64,000 nt of DNA from Halomonas campaniensis (GCF_002211105.1 NZ_JPUA01000037.1:124001-188000); one strand, 5' to 3'; positions 49,101-57,816 are shown, counted from the first letter of the stretch. Notes: generated by a model not told the origin, from the letters alone. A program made the numbers and translations.

Positions 49101-49947
49101 GGGTGATCGAGACCGTTTTGGTGCCCTTGTAACGTACTTCGGTAAAAAAGTGGGCATCCGGGGTACGCGTCTGGGGCACGTTGGAGCCCCAGGCGATGAT
49201 GTAGCCGGAGTTGTACCAGTCTGCGGACTCGGGAACGTCAGTCTGCTCGCCCCAGGTCATTGGCGAGGCCGGCGGCAAATCGCAGTACCAGTCGTAGAAG
49301 CTCATGCAGACGCCACCAATCAGCGACAGGTAGCGACTACCTGCGGCGTAGCTGACCATCGACATGGCAGGAATCGGCGAGAAGCCGAGAATACGGTCGG
49401 GGCCGTACTGCTTGGCGGTGTAAACGTTAGAGGCCGCCACCAGCTCGTTGAGCTCGTCCCAGTTACCGCGAACGAAGCCGCCCATGCCGCGAGCACGCTT
49501 GTACTGTTTGGTCTTGGCGGGGTCTTCGACAATAGATGCCCAGGCGTCGACCGGGTCTGGGTTAGCCTTGAGCGCTTCGCGCCATAGCGCCAGCAGCGGC
49601 TTGCGCACTAAGGGGTACTTGAGGCGGTTGGCGCTGTACAGATACCAGGAGTAGCTGGCGCCGCGGGGGCAGCCACGCGGTTCATGGTTAGGCAGGTCGG
49701 GACGGGTACGGGGGTAGTCAGTCTGCTGGGTTTCCCAGGTAACTAAACCGTTTTTGACGTAGATCTTCCAGCTACAGGAGCCGGTGCAGTTCACCCCGTG
49801 GGTGCTACGCACTACCTTGTCGTGTTGCCAGCGGGCACGATAACTATCTTCCCACTGGCGGGATTCGCTGCGTAGCTCACCGTGTTCGTTGGCAAAAGGC
49901 TCGCGGGACTTGCGGAAGAAATTCAGCCGATCTATGAAGTGACTCAT
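46150..49947 (-). CDS. narG: Respiratory nitrate reductase alpha subunit (Mo-bisMGD)
   Basis: Catalytic subunit reducing nitrate to nitrite on the cytoplasmic side of the inner membrane, coupled to quinol oxidation. It has 1265 residues. The FS0 cluster ligands are in [11 protein letters not shown] (His50, Cys54, Cys58), characteristic of NarG with its His ligand. Many Mo-bisMGD segments follow. The start ATG 49947 has GGAG 7 nt upstream; the reading to 50025 is not supported. No narK transporter precedes it here. Confidence 0.98.
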   Translation of the reverse strand: MSHFIDRLNFFRKSREPFANEHGELRSESRQWEDSYRARWQHDKVVRSTHGVNCTGSCSWKIYVKNGLVTWETQQTDYPRTRPDLPNHEPRGCPRGASYSWYLYSANRLKYPLVRKPLLALWREALKANPDPVDAWASIVEDPAKTKQYKRARGMGGFVRGNWDELNELVAASNVYTAKQYGPDRILGFSPIPAMSMVSYAAGSRYLSLIGGVCMSFYDWYCDLPPASPMTWGEQTDVPESADWYNSGYIIAWGSNVPQTRTPDAHFFTEVRYKGTKTVSITPDYAEVSKLTDEWLSAKQGTDAALAMAMGHVILKEFHLDNPSAYFTDYVRRYTDMPFLVELEVREDGSFAPGRQLRASDFDAALGQENNPEWKTVAWDETRDQLVVPRGSIGFRWGETGDEVGKWNLESLDAAGAEIKPLLSLVNHHDSVARVAFPYFGGIEHEHFEHVKGAGVGAADDLLFHNLPAKRLKRADGSEMLAVTVFDLMFANYGIDRGFVGDGEDDGATSFDQIRPYTPAWQEKITGVPAEQCTRIAREFADNAHKTNGRSMIIVGAGMNHWYHMDMNYRGLINMLVMCGCIGQSGGGWAHYVGQEKLRPQTGWTPLAFGLDWQRPPRHMNSTSFFYSHSSQWRYEKLEIKEILSPLAKAEDYPGSLIDFNVRAERMGWLPSAPQLDTNPLRLAKKAEAAGMSTADYAVQQLKSGELRFAAEDPDAPENFPRNMFIWRSNLLGSSGKGHEYMLKYLLGTRHGIQGKDLGDFGGQKPEEVVWRDEAPEGKLDLLVTLDFRMSTTCLYSDIVLPTATWYEKDDLNTSDMHPFIHPLTAATDPAWESRSDWDIYKGIAKAFSKVCVGHLGEETDLVTLPMQHDSPGELAQPAVMDWKKGEYAPIPGKTMPSLIEVKRNYPETYERFTSVGPLLESIGNGGKGIAWNTDAEVELLGKLNHRKLDGPHKGRPLIDSAIDAAEMILTLAPETNGAVAVKAWDALSKITGRDHTHLARPKHEEKIRFRDIVAQPRKIISSPTWSGLEDEHVSYNAGYTNVHELIPWRTVSGRQQFYQDHAWMRAFGESLLVYRPPIDTKAAKGFQLPADNGFKSKALNFLTPHQKWGIHSTYSDNLLMLTLNRGGPVVWLSEADAAEIDIEDNDWIEVYNANGSIAARAVVSQRVKAGMVMMYHAQERNVNVPGSEITGTRGGIHNSVTRVCPKPTHMIGGYAQLSYSFNYYGTVGSNRDEFVLVRKMKHVDWLDGEGNDSVQKNSAQEAVK

Positions 49948-50121
49948 GGTCGATCTCCAGGCTCCTCGGAAATTTGCATACCCGACAGTGCGGGTTCCAT
50001 GGAGTGGATTCTGCGTGATCGACAAGCGAATTACTGCGTGATTACCTCCATATACACCCTATCTACCCCCAAGGTGATAGAGCGGCCAACGTAAAGGAAT
50101 AGACGGTTGGCGCTGTTGAAA

Positions 50122-51507
50122 TTACACCGTGCGCGAATAACGGTTTTCCGTTGGTTTCAGGTAGGCGTCGAACGCCATGGCCAGGTTGCGGATCATCAAT
50201 CGCCCCGACGGCAGCACCTCGATTTCATGGTCGCGCAAAGCAATTAGTCCGTCGTCCGCCATCTCTTCGAGGCTCGCCAAGGCACTCGCGAAGTAGCTGC
50301 TAAAATCGATATCGTGTCGGGCCTCGATAGCGGCAAATTCAAGACGGCCGTGACACATCAGGGTATTAATGACATCGCGGCGCAGGCGATCGTCATCGCT
50401 AAGGCGATAGCCACGGAAGACCGGTAAACGCCCTTCATCCAAACGATGCTGATACTGGGCCGTTTCCTTGACGTTCTGGCTGTAGGTATCGCCCACCTTG
50501 CCAATCGAGGTAATGCCCAGCCCAATCATGTCGCAGTCGGCGTGGGTAGAGTAGCCCTGAAAATTGCGCTGCAGAGTGCCATTTTCACGGGCCAGGCTCA
50601 GCTCGTCATTCGGAAGGGCGAAGTGATCCATGCCGATGTAGACATATCCTGCAGAGGTCAGCCGGTTAATCGTAAGCTCCAGTAGCTCCAGCTTGCGCTC
50701 GGGGGGCGGCATGTCTTCGGGGCGAATTAGCCGCTGAGCTTTAAACAGTTCGGGCAGATGGGCGTAGCTATAAGCGGCAATGCGATCCGGTTGCAGGTCA
50801 ATAATCTTGGTTAGGGTCGTATCGAAACTCGCCACCGTCTGCAGCGGTAAACCGTAGATCAGGTCAACGCTGACCGATTCAAACCCCGCCTCGCGGGCAG
50901 CCTTGACCAGGGATACCACCTGCTCTTCGCTCTGGACGCGATTGACCGCTTGCTGCACGTCGTGATCGAAGTCCTGAACCCCAAAGCTCAACCGATTGAA
51001 GCCCAGCGCGTAGAGCTCGTACACCTGTTCGGGGGTCACGGTGCGGGGGTCTACCTCCAGCGAGAATTCGCGCTCTTCAGGTGCAGCGAAGTGAAAAGCC
51101 TCGTCCAGCGCCGCCATCAGTTCGCTTAGCTGGGCGTTGCTTAAGTAGGTTGGGGTGCCGCCGCCCAGGTGTAATTGGGTCATTTGCCGAGTGGTATCGA
51201 ACAGCGCTCCCTGAACACGTATCTCCTGTTTTAACCACTCCAGGTATTCGGCGGCTCGCTCGGTATTATGAGTAATGATTTTGTTGCAGGCGCAGTAGTA
51301 GCACAGGCTTTTGCAGAACGGGATATGCACATAGACCGAAAGCGGCTTGGGTACTGCGACCCGATTACTGCGCTCGGCGGCGCTACGGTAATCATCCTCG
51401 GCAAACGCGGCATGAAACTGGGGCGCAGTGGGATACGAAGTGTACCGCGGGCCTGGGCGGTCATATTTCTCTACCAGGGGGCGATTGAAGAGCAGTTCAT
51501 CTTGCAT
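50122..51507 (-). CDS. hemN: Oxygen-independent coproporphyrinogen III oxidase
   Basis: Radical-SAM enzyme making protoporphyrinogen without O2, needed for haem in nitrate and NO reductases under anoxia. It has 461 residues with the SAM cluster Cys65, Cys69 and Cys72 in HIPFCKSLCYYC. The C-terminal HemN domain is present. The start ATG 51507 matches the usual N-terminus; the upstream reading to 51579 adds 24 odd residues. It lies 175 bp upstream of narG on the same strand. Confidence 0.95.
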   Translation of the reverse strand: MQDELLFNRPLVEKYDRPGPRYTSYPTAPQFHAAFAEDDYRSAAERSNRVAVPKPLSVYVHIPFCKSLCYYCACNKIITHNTERAAEYLEWLKQEIRVQGALFDTTRQMTQLHLGGGTPTYLSNAQLSELMAALDEAFHFAAPEEREFSLEVDPRTVTPEQVYELYALGFNRLSFGVQDFDHDVQQAVNRVQSEEQVVSLVKAAREAGFESVSVDLIYGLPLQTVASFDTTLTKIIDLQPDRIAAYSYAHLPELFKAQRLIRPEDMPPPERKLELLELTINRLTSAGYVYIGMDHFALPNDELSLARENGTLQRNFQGYSTHADCDMIGLGITSIGKVGDTYSQNVKETAQYQHRLDEGRLPVFRGYRLSDDDRLRRDVINTLMCHGRLEFAAIEARHDIDFSSYFASALASLEEMADDGLIALRDHEIEVLPSGRLMIRNLAMAFDAYLKPTENRYSRTV

Positions 51508-51675
51508 GATCGAAATTGGTCTCTGAAAAGGGGCTCTAAAAGAGGTCTCTGAATAAGATCTCTGGAAGTGAAGGCACAATCATTGGTTAATATTCATACA
51601 ATATACGTTTTAAAAACTGCCTGCATCCAGCTTGCCTACTCTGCAGCGTTATCCGCTTTTGAAAGCCACCCCGAT

Positions 51676-51689
51676 ATGACCTGTGTCAA
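51676..51689 (+). promoter_or_regulatory. Candidate FNR/ANR box upstream of ubiU
   Basis: ATGAC-CTGT-GTCAA keeps 7 of 10 positions of TTGAT-N4-ATCAA. It is centred about 65 bp before the ubiU start. O2-independent ubiquinone genes are FNR-controlled in E. coli, so the position is sensible. The match is only moderate. Confidence 0.4.
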
Positions 51690-51747
51690 AAGCTGACAAA
51701 AAATAGGTGACTAAAATGCTCGGACTTTTCCCGCAAGGAGTCTCGCT

Positions 51748-52743
51748 ATGGAGCTTGTATGTCCCGCTGGCAACCTACCCGCCCTAAAGCGCGCTGTAGA
51801 TGAAGGTGCCGACGCTGTCTACTTCGGCTTCCAGAACATCACCAACGCACGGCAATTCGCCGGGCTAAACTTTACTGACAAACGTGCCCGCGAGGGGATT
51901 GATTACGCCCACCGACATGGCAAACGCGTTTTTTGCGCTATTAATACCTATCCCCAGCCCGATGGCTGGCAACACTGGACTCGGGCCGTGGATCAGGCCG
52001 CGGAACTGGGCGTGGATGCGCTGATTCTCGCCGATATGGGGCTGCTCGACTACGCTACTCGCCATCACCCCGAGATCTCGCGGCACCTTTCAGTGCAGGG
52101 TTCGGCGACCAGCCATGAAGCGCTACGCTTTTACCACCAGCATTTCGGCATCAAGCGCGCCGTACTGCCAAGGGTGCTGTCAATCACTCAGGTACGCGAC
52201 CTGGCCAAGCAAACACCGGTAGAACTGGAGGTGTTCGCTTTCGGCAGTCTGTGCATCATGGCCGAAGGACGCTGCTATCTCTCCTCCTACCTGACCGGCG
52301 AATCGCCCAATACCCGGGGCGTCTGCTCGCCAGCAGCCCATGTCCGCTGGGAAGAAACGCCTGAGGGCTTAGAGTCGCGCCTTAACAATGTTCTTATCGA
52401 CCGCTACGCCGAAGGCGAGCGCGCGGGCTACCCCACCCTATGCAAGGGTCGCTTCGAGGTGGCGGGGGAGACCTATCACGCCATTGAGGAACCCACCAGC
52501 CTCAATACCCTGGAGCTATTGCCGGAACTACGCGACCTGGGTATTAGCGCCGTCAAAATTGAAGGCCGTCAGCGCAGCCCCGCCTATGTCTCTAAAGTGG
52601 CCGGGATCTGGCGTCAGGCGCTCAACCGCCTAGAGGCTCAGCCTGAGCGCTTTGATCCAGAACCCGCCTGGATGGCCGGCCTTGCCGAGCTCTCCGAAGG
52701 TGCCATCACTACCCTAGGCGCCTACGAACGCCGCTGGAAATAG
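51748..52743 (+). CDS. ubiU: O2-independent ubiquinone hydroxylation factor UbiU (U32 family)
   Basis: Fe-S protein of the peptidase U32 family that, with UbiV, hydroxylates the ubiquinone ring using prephenate instead of O2. It has 331 residues. The four cluster cysteines lie at 169, 176, 193 and 232, exactly the E. coli UbiU positions. GCAAGGAG precedes the ATG. It is followed by ubiV after 9 bp. Confidence 0.95.
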   Translation: MELVCPAGNLPALKRAVDEGADAVYFGFQNITNARQFAGLNFTDKRAREGIDYAHRHGKRVFCAINTYPQPDGWQHWTRAVDQAAELGVDALILADMGLLDYATRHHPEISRHLSVQGSATSHEALRFYHQHFGIKRAVLPRVLSITQVRDLAKQTPVELEVFAFGSLCIMAEGRCYLSSYLTGESPNTRGVCSPAAHVRWEETPEGLESRLNNVLIDRYAEGERAGYPTLCKGRFEVAGETYHAIEEPTSLNTLELLPELRDLGISAVKIEGRQRSPAYVSKVAGIWRQALNRLEAQPERFDPEPAWMAGLAELSEGAITTLGAYERRWK

Positions 52744-52752
52744 GAGCCTACT

Positions 52753-53700
52753 ATGCCGAACACTACACCTCCCCCATCACCGACCTTATCAACCGGCCCT
52801 CTTCAACTCTCCCTCGGGCCGGTGCTTTTTTACTGGACTCGGCAACGCTACGCCGACTTCTACCGCGAGGCAGCCGACTGGCCGGTAGAGATAATTACCC
52901 TTGGCGAAACCGTCTGCTCGCGGCGCCGCGACATGAAACTGGACGACTGGCTAGGCATTGGGCGCGAACTCACCCAGGCGGGCAAGCAGGTGGTACTCGC
53001 CAGCCAGACACTAATCGAGTCCGAAGCCGATCTGCGTGACTTACGCAAGCTGTGTGACAACGGCGACTTCATTGTCGAGGCCAATGACCAGAGTGCCCTG
53101 CAGCGACTCTCCAGTGCTGGGCTGCCGTTTATCGCCGGTGCCGCGCTGAACCTCTACAATCCGGCGACGCTGGGCGTCATGGCACGTGCTGGAATGAAGC
53201 GCTGGCAAGCGCCGGTGGAAATGTCACAGCAAGATTTGGCCAAGCTTATTCACGATTGCCACCAGGCAGGCATTCCCCATCCATGCGAAGTATTCGCCTA
53301 CGGGCATCTCCCCTTGGCCTGGTCATCACGCTGCTTTACCGCCCGGCGCCACCAAACGCCTAAAGACCGCTGCAAGTTCGTCTGCCAAAAGTACCCCGAA
53401 GGCTTGGTGCTACGTTCACAAGAATCCCGCGATGTTTTTACCCTGAACGGTATTCAAACCCTTTCCAGCGCCTGCCAGGATCTGCGCCATGAACTGACGG
53501 TCATGGTGGATATGGGGGTATCAGTGGCACGTCTCAGCCCACGGGCGGAAGGCATGGCCATGGTAGTCAAGGCTTTCGACAAGGCCCGCCACGGCAGGTT
53601 ACCTACTCCCGATCCTTTAACGCTGGTGGATGCTGAAATCTGCGACGGTTACTGGTATGGCCGACCGGGTATGGATAACACCCGCACGATGATTGGCTAA
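52753..53700 (+). CDS. ubiV: O2-independent ubiquinone hydroxylation factor UbiV (U32 family)
   Basis: Partner of UbiU that binds its own [4Fe-4S] cluster. It has 315 residues. A first Cys lies near residue 55 (ETVCSRR) and a second group in CEVFAYGHLPLAWSSRC...DRCKFVC. The gap to ubiU is only 9 bp, so one transcript is likely. The third factor, ubiT, is 7 kb away on the other strand. Confidence 0.95.
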   Translation: MPNTTPPPSPTLSTGPLQLSLGPVLFYWTRQRYADFYREAADWPVEIITLGETVCSRRRDMKLDDWLGIGRELTQAGKQVVLASQTLIESEADLRDLRKLCDNGDFIVEANDQSALQRLSSAGLPFIAGAALNLYNPATLGVMARAGMKRWQAPVEMSQQDLAKLIHDCHQAGIPHPCEVFAYGHLPLAWSSRCFTARRHQTPKDRCKFVCQKYPEGLVLRSQESRDVFTLNGIQTLSSACQDLRHELTVMVDMGVSVARLSPRAEGMAMVVKAFDKARHGRLPTPDPLTLVDAEICDGYWYGRPGMDNTRTMIG

Positions 53701-53748
53701 AGCCATAGCCTAGGCGCCACCACGTCTTACTATTTTTCCCCACCATTT

Positions 53749-53762
53749 TTGATCTGGATCAT
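53749..53762 (+). promoter_or_regulatory. FNR/ANR box upstream of nrdD
   Basis: TTGAT-CTGG-ATCAT matches TTGAT-N4-ATCAA at 9 of 10 positions. Its centre is about 91 bp before the nrdD start. An activator at -41.5 here would place the transcription start near 53797, within the NrdR-box region. Confidence 0.8.
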
Positions 53763-53793
53763 TTATTGCAAAATCCTGAACGCTTACCCTTTA

Positions 53794-53809
53794 ACACCAC
53801 ATATAGTAT
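53794..53809 (+). promoter_or_regulatory. NrdR-like box 1
   Basis: ACACCACATATAGTAT matches the NrdR consensus acaCwAtATaTwGtgt at 13 of 16 positions, including the ATAT core. NrdR represses ribonucleotide reductase genes when dATP is high. It lies between the FNR box and nrdD. Confidence 0.65.
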
Positions 53810-53824
53810 TTATTTTTATTAAAG

Positions 53825-53840
53825 TTAGCATATATAGGTG
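53825..53840 (+). promoter_or_regulatory. NrdR-like box 2
   Basis: TTAGCATATATAGGTG keeps the CATATATAG core only (9 of 16 positions overall). Its centre is exactly 31 bp after box 1, the usual spacing of paired NrdR boxes. It runs into the start region of nrdD. Confidence 0.45.
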
Positions 53841-53846
53841 AATTGG

Positions 53847-55589
53847 GTGAAAAGCTCCACAAGCGTTCAGGTAGCAAAGCATCATATTGACGTCGCCCCG
53901 ACGGTCAATGAATACCTCCAACGCGCCGACTGGCGTGTTCACGCCAATGCCAACCAGGGCTATTCATTGGGCGGTTTAATCCTCAACGTCTCGGGCAAGT
54001 TGATAGCCAACTACTGGCTCGATGAGATTTACCCCCACGCCGTGGGGGAAGCTCATAGGGAAGGTGATTTGCATATTCACGACCTGGATATGCTGTGCGG
54101 CTATTGCGCCGGCTGGTCGCTGCGTACTTTGCTGCTAGAGGGATTCAATGGGGTGCCGGGACGAGCCGAAAGCAACCCGCCCCGCCACCTCTCAAGTGCC
54201 CTCGGGCAAATGGTTAATTTTCTTGGCACCTTGCAGAACGAGTGGGCCGGGGCACAAGCCTTCAGCTCTTTCGATACCTACCTGGCCCCCTACGTGCGCA
54301 AGGACGGCCTCACCTATGCACAGGTCAAGCAGGCGCTTCAGGAATTCATCTACAACCTCAATGTGCCTTCGCGCTGGGGTAGCCAGACGCCCTTCACCAA
54401 CCTAACCTTCGACTGGGTTTGCCCCGACGACTTGCGCCAACAGGTACCGGTTATCGGTGGAGAGGAGCAGCCGTTCAGTTACGGCGAACTGCAGGTTGAA
54501 ATGGACTTGATCAACCGAGCCTATTTGGAAGTCATGGAGGCCGGTGACCGCCACGGGCGTGTGTTCACCTTCCCGATACCCACTTATAACATCACCCATG
54601 ATTTCGACTGGGAAAGCGACAACGCCGAGCGGCTCTTCGCACTGACCGCCAAGTACGGTCTGCCCTACTTTCAAAACTTTCTAAATTCGGATCTGGAACC
54701 TCACATGGTGCGTTCCATGTGCTGCCGCCTGCAGCTTGATTTGAGTGAGCTGCTCAAACGCGGTAACGGTCTGTTCGGCAGCGCGGAGCAAACCGGATCG
54801 TTGGGAGTAGTGACGATCAACTGCGCCCGGCTGGGTTACCGCTTTGCCGGCGACCGGGCCGGGCTGTTCAGCGAGCTGGATCGCCTACTGTCGCTCGGGC
54901 GCGATAGCCTCGAACTCAAGCGCGAGCGCATTCAGCAACTAATGGATCAGGGGCTCTACCCCTTTACCCAGCGCTACCTGGGCACGTTACGCAATCATTT
55001 CTCCACTCTGGGTGTGAATGGGCTTAACGAAATGGTGCGCAACTTTACTGGGGATCGCTGCGATATCGCCGACGCCCAAGGGCTGCAGCTGGCGCTGGAT
55101 CTTCTTGACCACGTCCGGGAGCGGATGCGCGAATTTCAAGAACAGACCGGCCATATGTATAACCTTGAAGCTACCCCTGCAGAGGGCACCACTCACCGCT
55201 TTGCCCGGGAGGATCTGACTCGCTTTCCTGACATAATTCAGGCCGGTACACCCGAGGCGCCCTACTACACCAATTCCAGCCAATTGCCGGTGGGCCATAC
55301 CGATGATCCCTTTGAGGCACTGAGCCATCAAGACCCCTTACAGACTCGCTATACCGGTGGCACGGTATTGCATCTCTATATGCGCGAACGGATTACCTCG
55401 GCCTCCGCCTGTCGCAAGCTGGTTAAAACGGCGCTCTCTCACTTTCGCTTACCCTACCTCACAGTGACACCCACCTTTTCGATCTGCCCGGTGCATGGCT
55501 ACCTGGCGGGTGAACATGAGTTCTGCCCCAAGTGCGACGAAGCACTGTGGGCAAAAACGGCGAGCGCAATTGACGCCGCCACGGCTTGA
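53847..55589 (+). CDS. nrdD: Anaerobic ribonucleoside-triphosphate reductase, catalytic part without glycyl-radical domain
   Basis: Class III ribonucleotide reductase, reducing NTPs to dNTPs without O2. About 580 residues. It has the family segments NQGYSLGGLILNVSG, HDLDMLCGYCAGW and RSMCCRLQLD (active-site cysteines), SRWGSQTPFTN, and the C-terminal zinc site CPVHGYLAGEHEFCPKC. It stops 15 residues after the zinc site, before the RVxGY glycyl-radical segment, which is in the next ORF. It also lacks the N-terminal ATP-cone seen in many NrdD. The start is GTG 53847 behind AGGTGA; GTG 53838 is possible. Confidence 0.93.
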   Translation: MKSSTSVQVAKHHIDVAPTVNEYLQRADWRVHANANQGYSLGGLILNVSGKLIANYWLDEIYPHAVGEAHREGDLHIHDLDMLCGYCAGWSLRTLLLEGFNGVPGRAESNPPRHLSSALGQMVNFLGTLQNEWAGAQAFSSFDTYLAPYVRKDGLTYAQVKQALQEFIYNLNVPSRWGSQTPFTNLTFDWVCPDDLRQQVPVIGGEEQPFSYGELQVEMDLINRAYLEVMEAGDRHGRVFTFPIPTYNITHDFDWESDNAERLFALTAKYGLPYFQNFLNSDLEPHMVRSMCCRLQLDLSELLKRGNGLFGSAEQTGSLGVVTINCARLGYRFAGDRAGLFSELDRLLSLGRDSLELKRERIQQLMDQGLYPFTQRYLGTLRNHFSTLGVNGLNEMVRNFTGDRCDIADAQGLQLALDLLDHVRERMREFQEQTGHMYNLEATPAEGTTHRFAREDLTRFPDIIQAGTPEAPYYTNSSQLPVGHTDDPFEALSHQDPLQTRYTGGTVLHLYMRERITSASACRKLVKTALSHFRLPYLTVTPTFSICPVHGYLAGEHEFCPKCDEALWAKTASAIDAATA

Positions 55590-55633
55590 GGCATTTGCCT
55601 CACTTTTTATCAACTCGTTTAAGGAACACGCTA

Positions 55634-55798
55634 ATGCAAACCTCTCAATATGCTAGCTTGCCCACTGAGCAGCGCCAGCGCTGCGAAGTCTGGACCCGCG
55701 TCATGGGTTACCACCGCCCGGTAAGTCAGTTCAATATCGGCAAACGTGCCGAACACCAGGAGCGACGCCATTTTACTGAAGCCGCCGCCTCTCGGTAG
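55634..55798 (+). CDS. Stand-alone glycyl-radical domain of NrdD
   Basis: A 54-residue protein. Its core QRCEVWTRVMGYHRPV followed by SQFNIGK and HQERRHF is the C-terminal glycyl-radical segment of NrdD, with Gly25 in RVMGY as the expected radical site. ATG 55634 is preceded by AAGGA at 10-nt spacing, so it appears to be its own gene. It lies between the catalytic nrdD ORF and nrdG. It would complement the truncated NrdD in trans, much as GrcA (YfiD) supplies a spare domain for pyruvate formate-lyase. Confidence 0.88.
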   Translation: MQTSQYASLPTEQRQRCEVWTRVMGYHRPVSQFNIGKRAEHQERRHFTEAAASR

Positions 55799-55868
55799 CT
55801 AGCCTTCACTTTTCTCTAACGACGGCTGGGGGGTCTGGCGACAGGCGCCCCAGCAGAGGGATATCACT

Positions 55869-56618
55869 ATGGCTATGCAGACGACACTTGACGACATCAC
55901 AACTAAATTATTTTCGATTCGGCTGCCGATTGCCGGCCTTGTGCCCATGACCACCCTGGATTATCCCAATCATCTGGCGTGCGTTGTCTTTCTCCAAGGC
56001 TGCCCGCTACGCTGCGGCTACTGCCACAATCCCAACATGATCCCGCCGCGCCGAGGTGAACCCCAGGAGTGGCAAGCGATACTGGAATTCCTGAGCACCC
56101 GGCAAGGCCTGCTGGAGGCGGTGGTTTTCAGCGGTGGTGAGCCCACCCTGAATGCCGATTTGTCCGATGCAGTAAAGGAAGTGAAAGCATTGGGCTTTGA
56201 GGTGGGACTACATACCGCCGGCCCTTATCCTGACCGCCTCACCCAGCTATTACCGCATCTCGACTGGGTGGGGCTGGATGTAAAAGGACGCGGAAAAGCG
56301 TTTGACCGCATCTGCGGCCGTCCCGGCATCTGGCAGTTGCATGCCCGTAGCTTGGAGGCTTTGCTCGACAGCGGACTCAACTTCGAGTGCCGTACCACCA
56401 TTCACTGGAAAGATTTTCAGCTTGCCGATGTGGAACGCCTGGCACTGAGTCTTGCCGACTGTGGGGTACGCCACTATGCGCTGCAGGTGGCCCGCAGCGA
56501 GCAATGCTTCGACCCTACCTATTCTCAGCCAGTTGCCAATACTCCATCTACAGCTCAGATGAATGCGCTGGTAAGCCGTTTGAAACCGCACTTTGACCAG
56601 CTCGAGCTAAGGCACTAA
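55869..56618 (+). CDS. nrdG: Anaerobic ribonucleotide reductase-activating protein
   Basis: Radical-SAM activase that makes the glycyl radical on NrdD. It has 249 residues; the C-x3-C-x2-C cluster is Cys45, Cys49 and Cys52 (QGCPLRCGYCHNP), and FSGGEPTL is the SAM-binding GGE motif. It follows the glycyl-radical ORF after 70 bp. Longer than E. coli NrdG (154 residues), it resembles the longer NrdG type of Pseudomonas-like bacteria. Confidence 0.95.
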   Translation: MAMQTTLDDITTKLFSIRLPIAGLVPMTTLDYPNHLACVVFLQGCPLRCGYCHNPNMIPPRRGEPQEWQAILEFLSTRQGLLEAVVFSGGEPTLNADLSDAVKEVKALGFEVGLHTAGPYPDRLTQLLPHLDWVGLDVKGRGKAFDRICGRPGIWQLHARSLEALLDSGLNFECRTTIHWKDFQLADVERLALSLADCGVRHYALQVARSEQCFDPTYSQPVANTPSTAQMNALVSRLKPHFDQLELRH

Positions 56619-56737
56619 CGCTTTCCTTCTTGACCTAGGCCAGTATTGGTACCCCCATGTTCTGATTGCAACTTACTGAACGTTCATACAACATGTTTCT
56701 TTTACAGTTGGATTACTCTCGGAGCAAAGCGCACTCC

Positions 56738-57184
56738 ATGCATCTCACTCGATTCACCGATTATTCAATACGCGTGCTGATCTTCCTCGCCGTGAAAGGC
56801 GAAGAGCGTTCTACTATCAATGAGATCGCAGAGACCTTTGATATTTCTCGCAATCACCTGATGAAAGTCGTTCAGGAGCTTAGCCAGAAGAACTACGTTA
56901 CCGCTATTCGGGGCAAGAACGGTGGCCTATTGCTCACGCGAGACCCCGCTACTATCGTGCTAGGTAAACTAGTGCGCGAAATGGAACATGGCATGGAGCT
57001 AGTCGAGTGCTTTCATAGCGATAACAACTGCATCATTACTCCCTCGTGTCGGCTCCAGCCCATTCTAAACGAAGCCTTGTCAGCGTTTCTGGAGGTGCTT
57101 GACCGCTATACTCTGGCAGATGTGTTGTCCAATCGTTACCCGCAGTTGGCAGGACTAATGCGTATCCCCACCGTCAATGTCTAA
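56738..57184 (+). CDS. nsrR: Rrf2-family NO-responsive repressor
   Basis: A 148-residue Rrf2 regulator. The HTH lies in MHLTRFTDYSIRVL...ISRNHLMKVVQELSQ and the cluster cysteines are 91, 98 and 104 (ECFHSDNNCIITPSC), the NsrR [Fe-S] arrangement with slightly wider first spacing than E. coli (91, 96, 102). It represses NO-detoxification genes until NO hits the cluster. The start is ATG 56738; reading from 56666 adds 24 non-conserved residues. NsrR-like operators surround its neighbours. Confidence 0.9.
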   Translation: MHLTRFTDYSIRVLIFLAVKGEERSTINEIAETFDISRNHLMKVVQELSQKNYVTAIRGKNGGLLLTRDPATIVLGKLVREMEHGMELVECFHSDNNCIITPSCRLQPILNEALSAFLEVLDRYTLADVLSNRYPQLAGLMRIPTVNV

Positions 57185-57246
57185 CGATCACTAGAAACAA
57201 CCCTATTAATTTCAGCTAAGTAAATTCTGCATAGTTGCTCTACAAT

Positions 57247-57267
57247 AAATGCATTAAAAATGCATTT
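57247..57267. promoter_or_regulatory. NsrR operator upstream of the DUF4870-like gene
   Basis: AAATGCATT-AAA-AATGCATTT is a perfect palindrome. The two ATGCAT half-sites are 5 nt apart, the spacing of the NsrR consensus AAGATGCATTT-N-AAATGCATCTT. It is 45 bp before the chosen start. Confidence 0.75.
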
Positions 57268-57311
57268 TAACGCGCTATTAATGATTCCCACTTTGCCGAA
57301 TGAGGTTCTCT

Positions 57312-57785
57312 ATGGCTATCTCCCCATCCTCCATGCCCTCCGCTTCTCAAGAGGCCACTTCAACGTCGACTTCCTCTAATACGTTTAAGAAAAGCCGCGG
57401 GCGTGGCACGGCTATCGTTGTCTATATGCTCTTTCTGGGTAGCGTGTTAGCGGTGGTCACCGCCCCCATAGGGGTACTCATTGCCCACATGAAGAGAAAC
57501 GATGCCGAGGAGTGGGTCGCTTCCCATTTGCAGTTTCAAATTAGAACGTTTTGGGTAGGGCTTTTAGGCGGGGTGTTGTTCACGGGAATTTGGCATCTAC
57601 TGGGCTGGCTCGGGCTACCCGCCGTAGCTCCCTGGGCTCTGGGTTACCTCTATTTTACAGCCTGCCTGATCTGGATGGTGGGCCGTTGCGGAGTAGGCAT
57701 TACCCACCTCACCAACAACCGTCCAGTGGCTAACCCACGCAGTCTTGCCTTTGGCGGTGCCCGGGTCACCCTGGCTGATCGCTAA
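57312..57785 (+). CDS. DUF4870-like membrane protein under a putative NsrR operator
   Basis: A 157-residue protein with a Ser/Thr-rich N-terminus, then hydrophobic segments (about 38-60, 83-105 and 115-133). The linking QFQIRTFWVG segment resembles DUF4870-family membrane proteins. The start is ATG 57312 behind GAGG. The perfect NsrR-like palindrome just upstream suggests NO-responsive expression. The function is unknown; it may be a new member of the NO-stress response. Confidence 0.65.
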   Translation: MAISPSSMPSASQEATSTSTSSNTFKKSRGRGTAIVVYMLFLGSVLAVVTAPIGVLIAHMKRNDAEEWVASHLQFQIRTFWVGLLGGVLFTGIWHLLGWLGLPAVAPWALGYLYFTACLIWMVGRCGVGITHLTNNRPVANPRSLAFGGARVTLADR

Positions 57786-57816
57786 TGAGCGTTTAAATAC
57801 CTCAATGGTTTTAATA

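Noticed and set aside
48880..49587. 235-codon plus-strand reading across narG
   Set aside because: Antisense shadow of narG with no domain or start signal.
49948..50121. FNR box or NarL sites upstream of narG
   Set aside because: No good TTGAT-N4-ATCAA match was found on either strand. Several NarL-like heptamers are one base off, which is too weak to report.
55574..55633. Simple frameshift error as the sole explanation of split nrdD
   Set aside because: Not excluded, but less likely. The small ORF has its own well-spaced AAGGA site, and the fused product would carry an unrelated linker. It is kept as a caveat in the finding.
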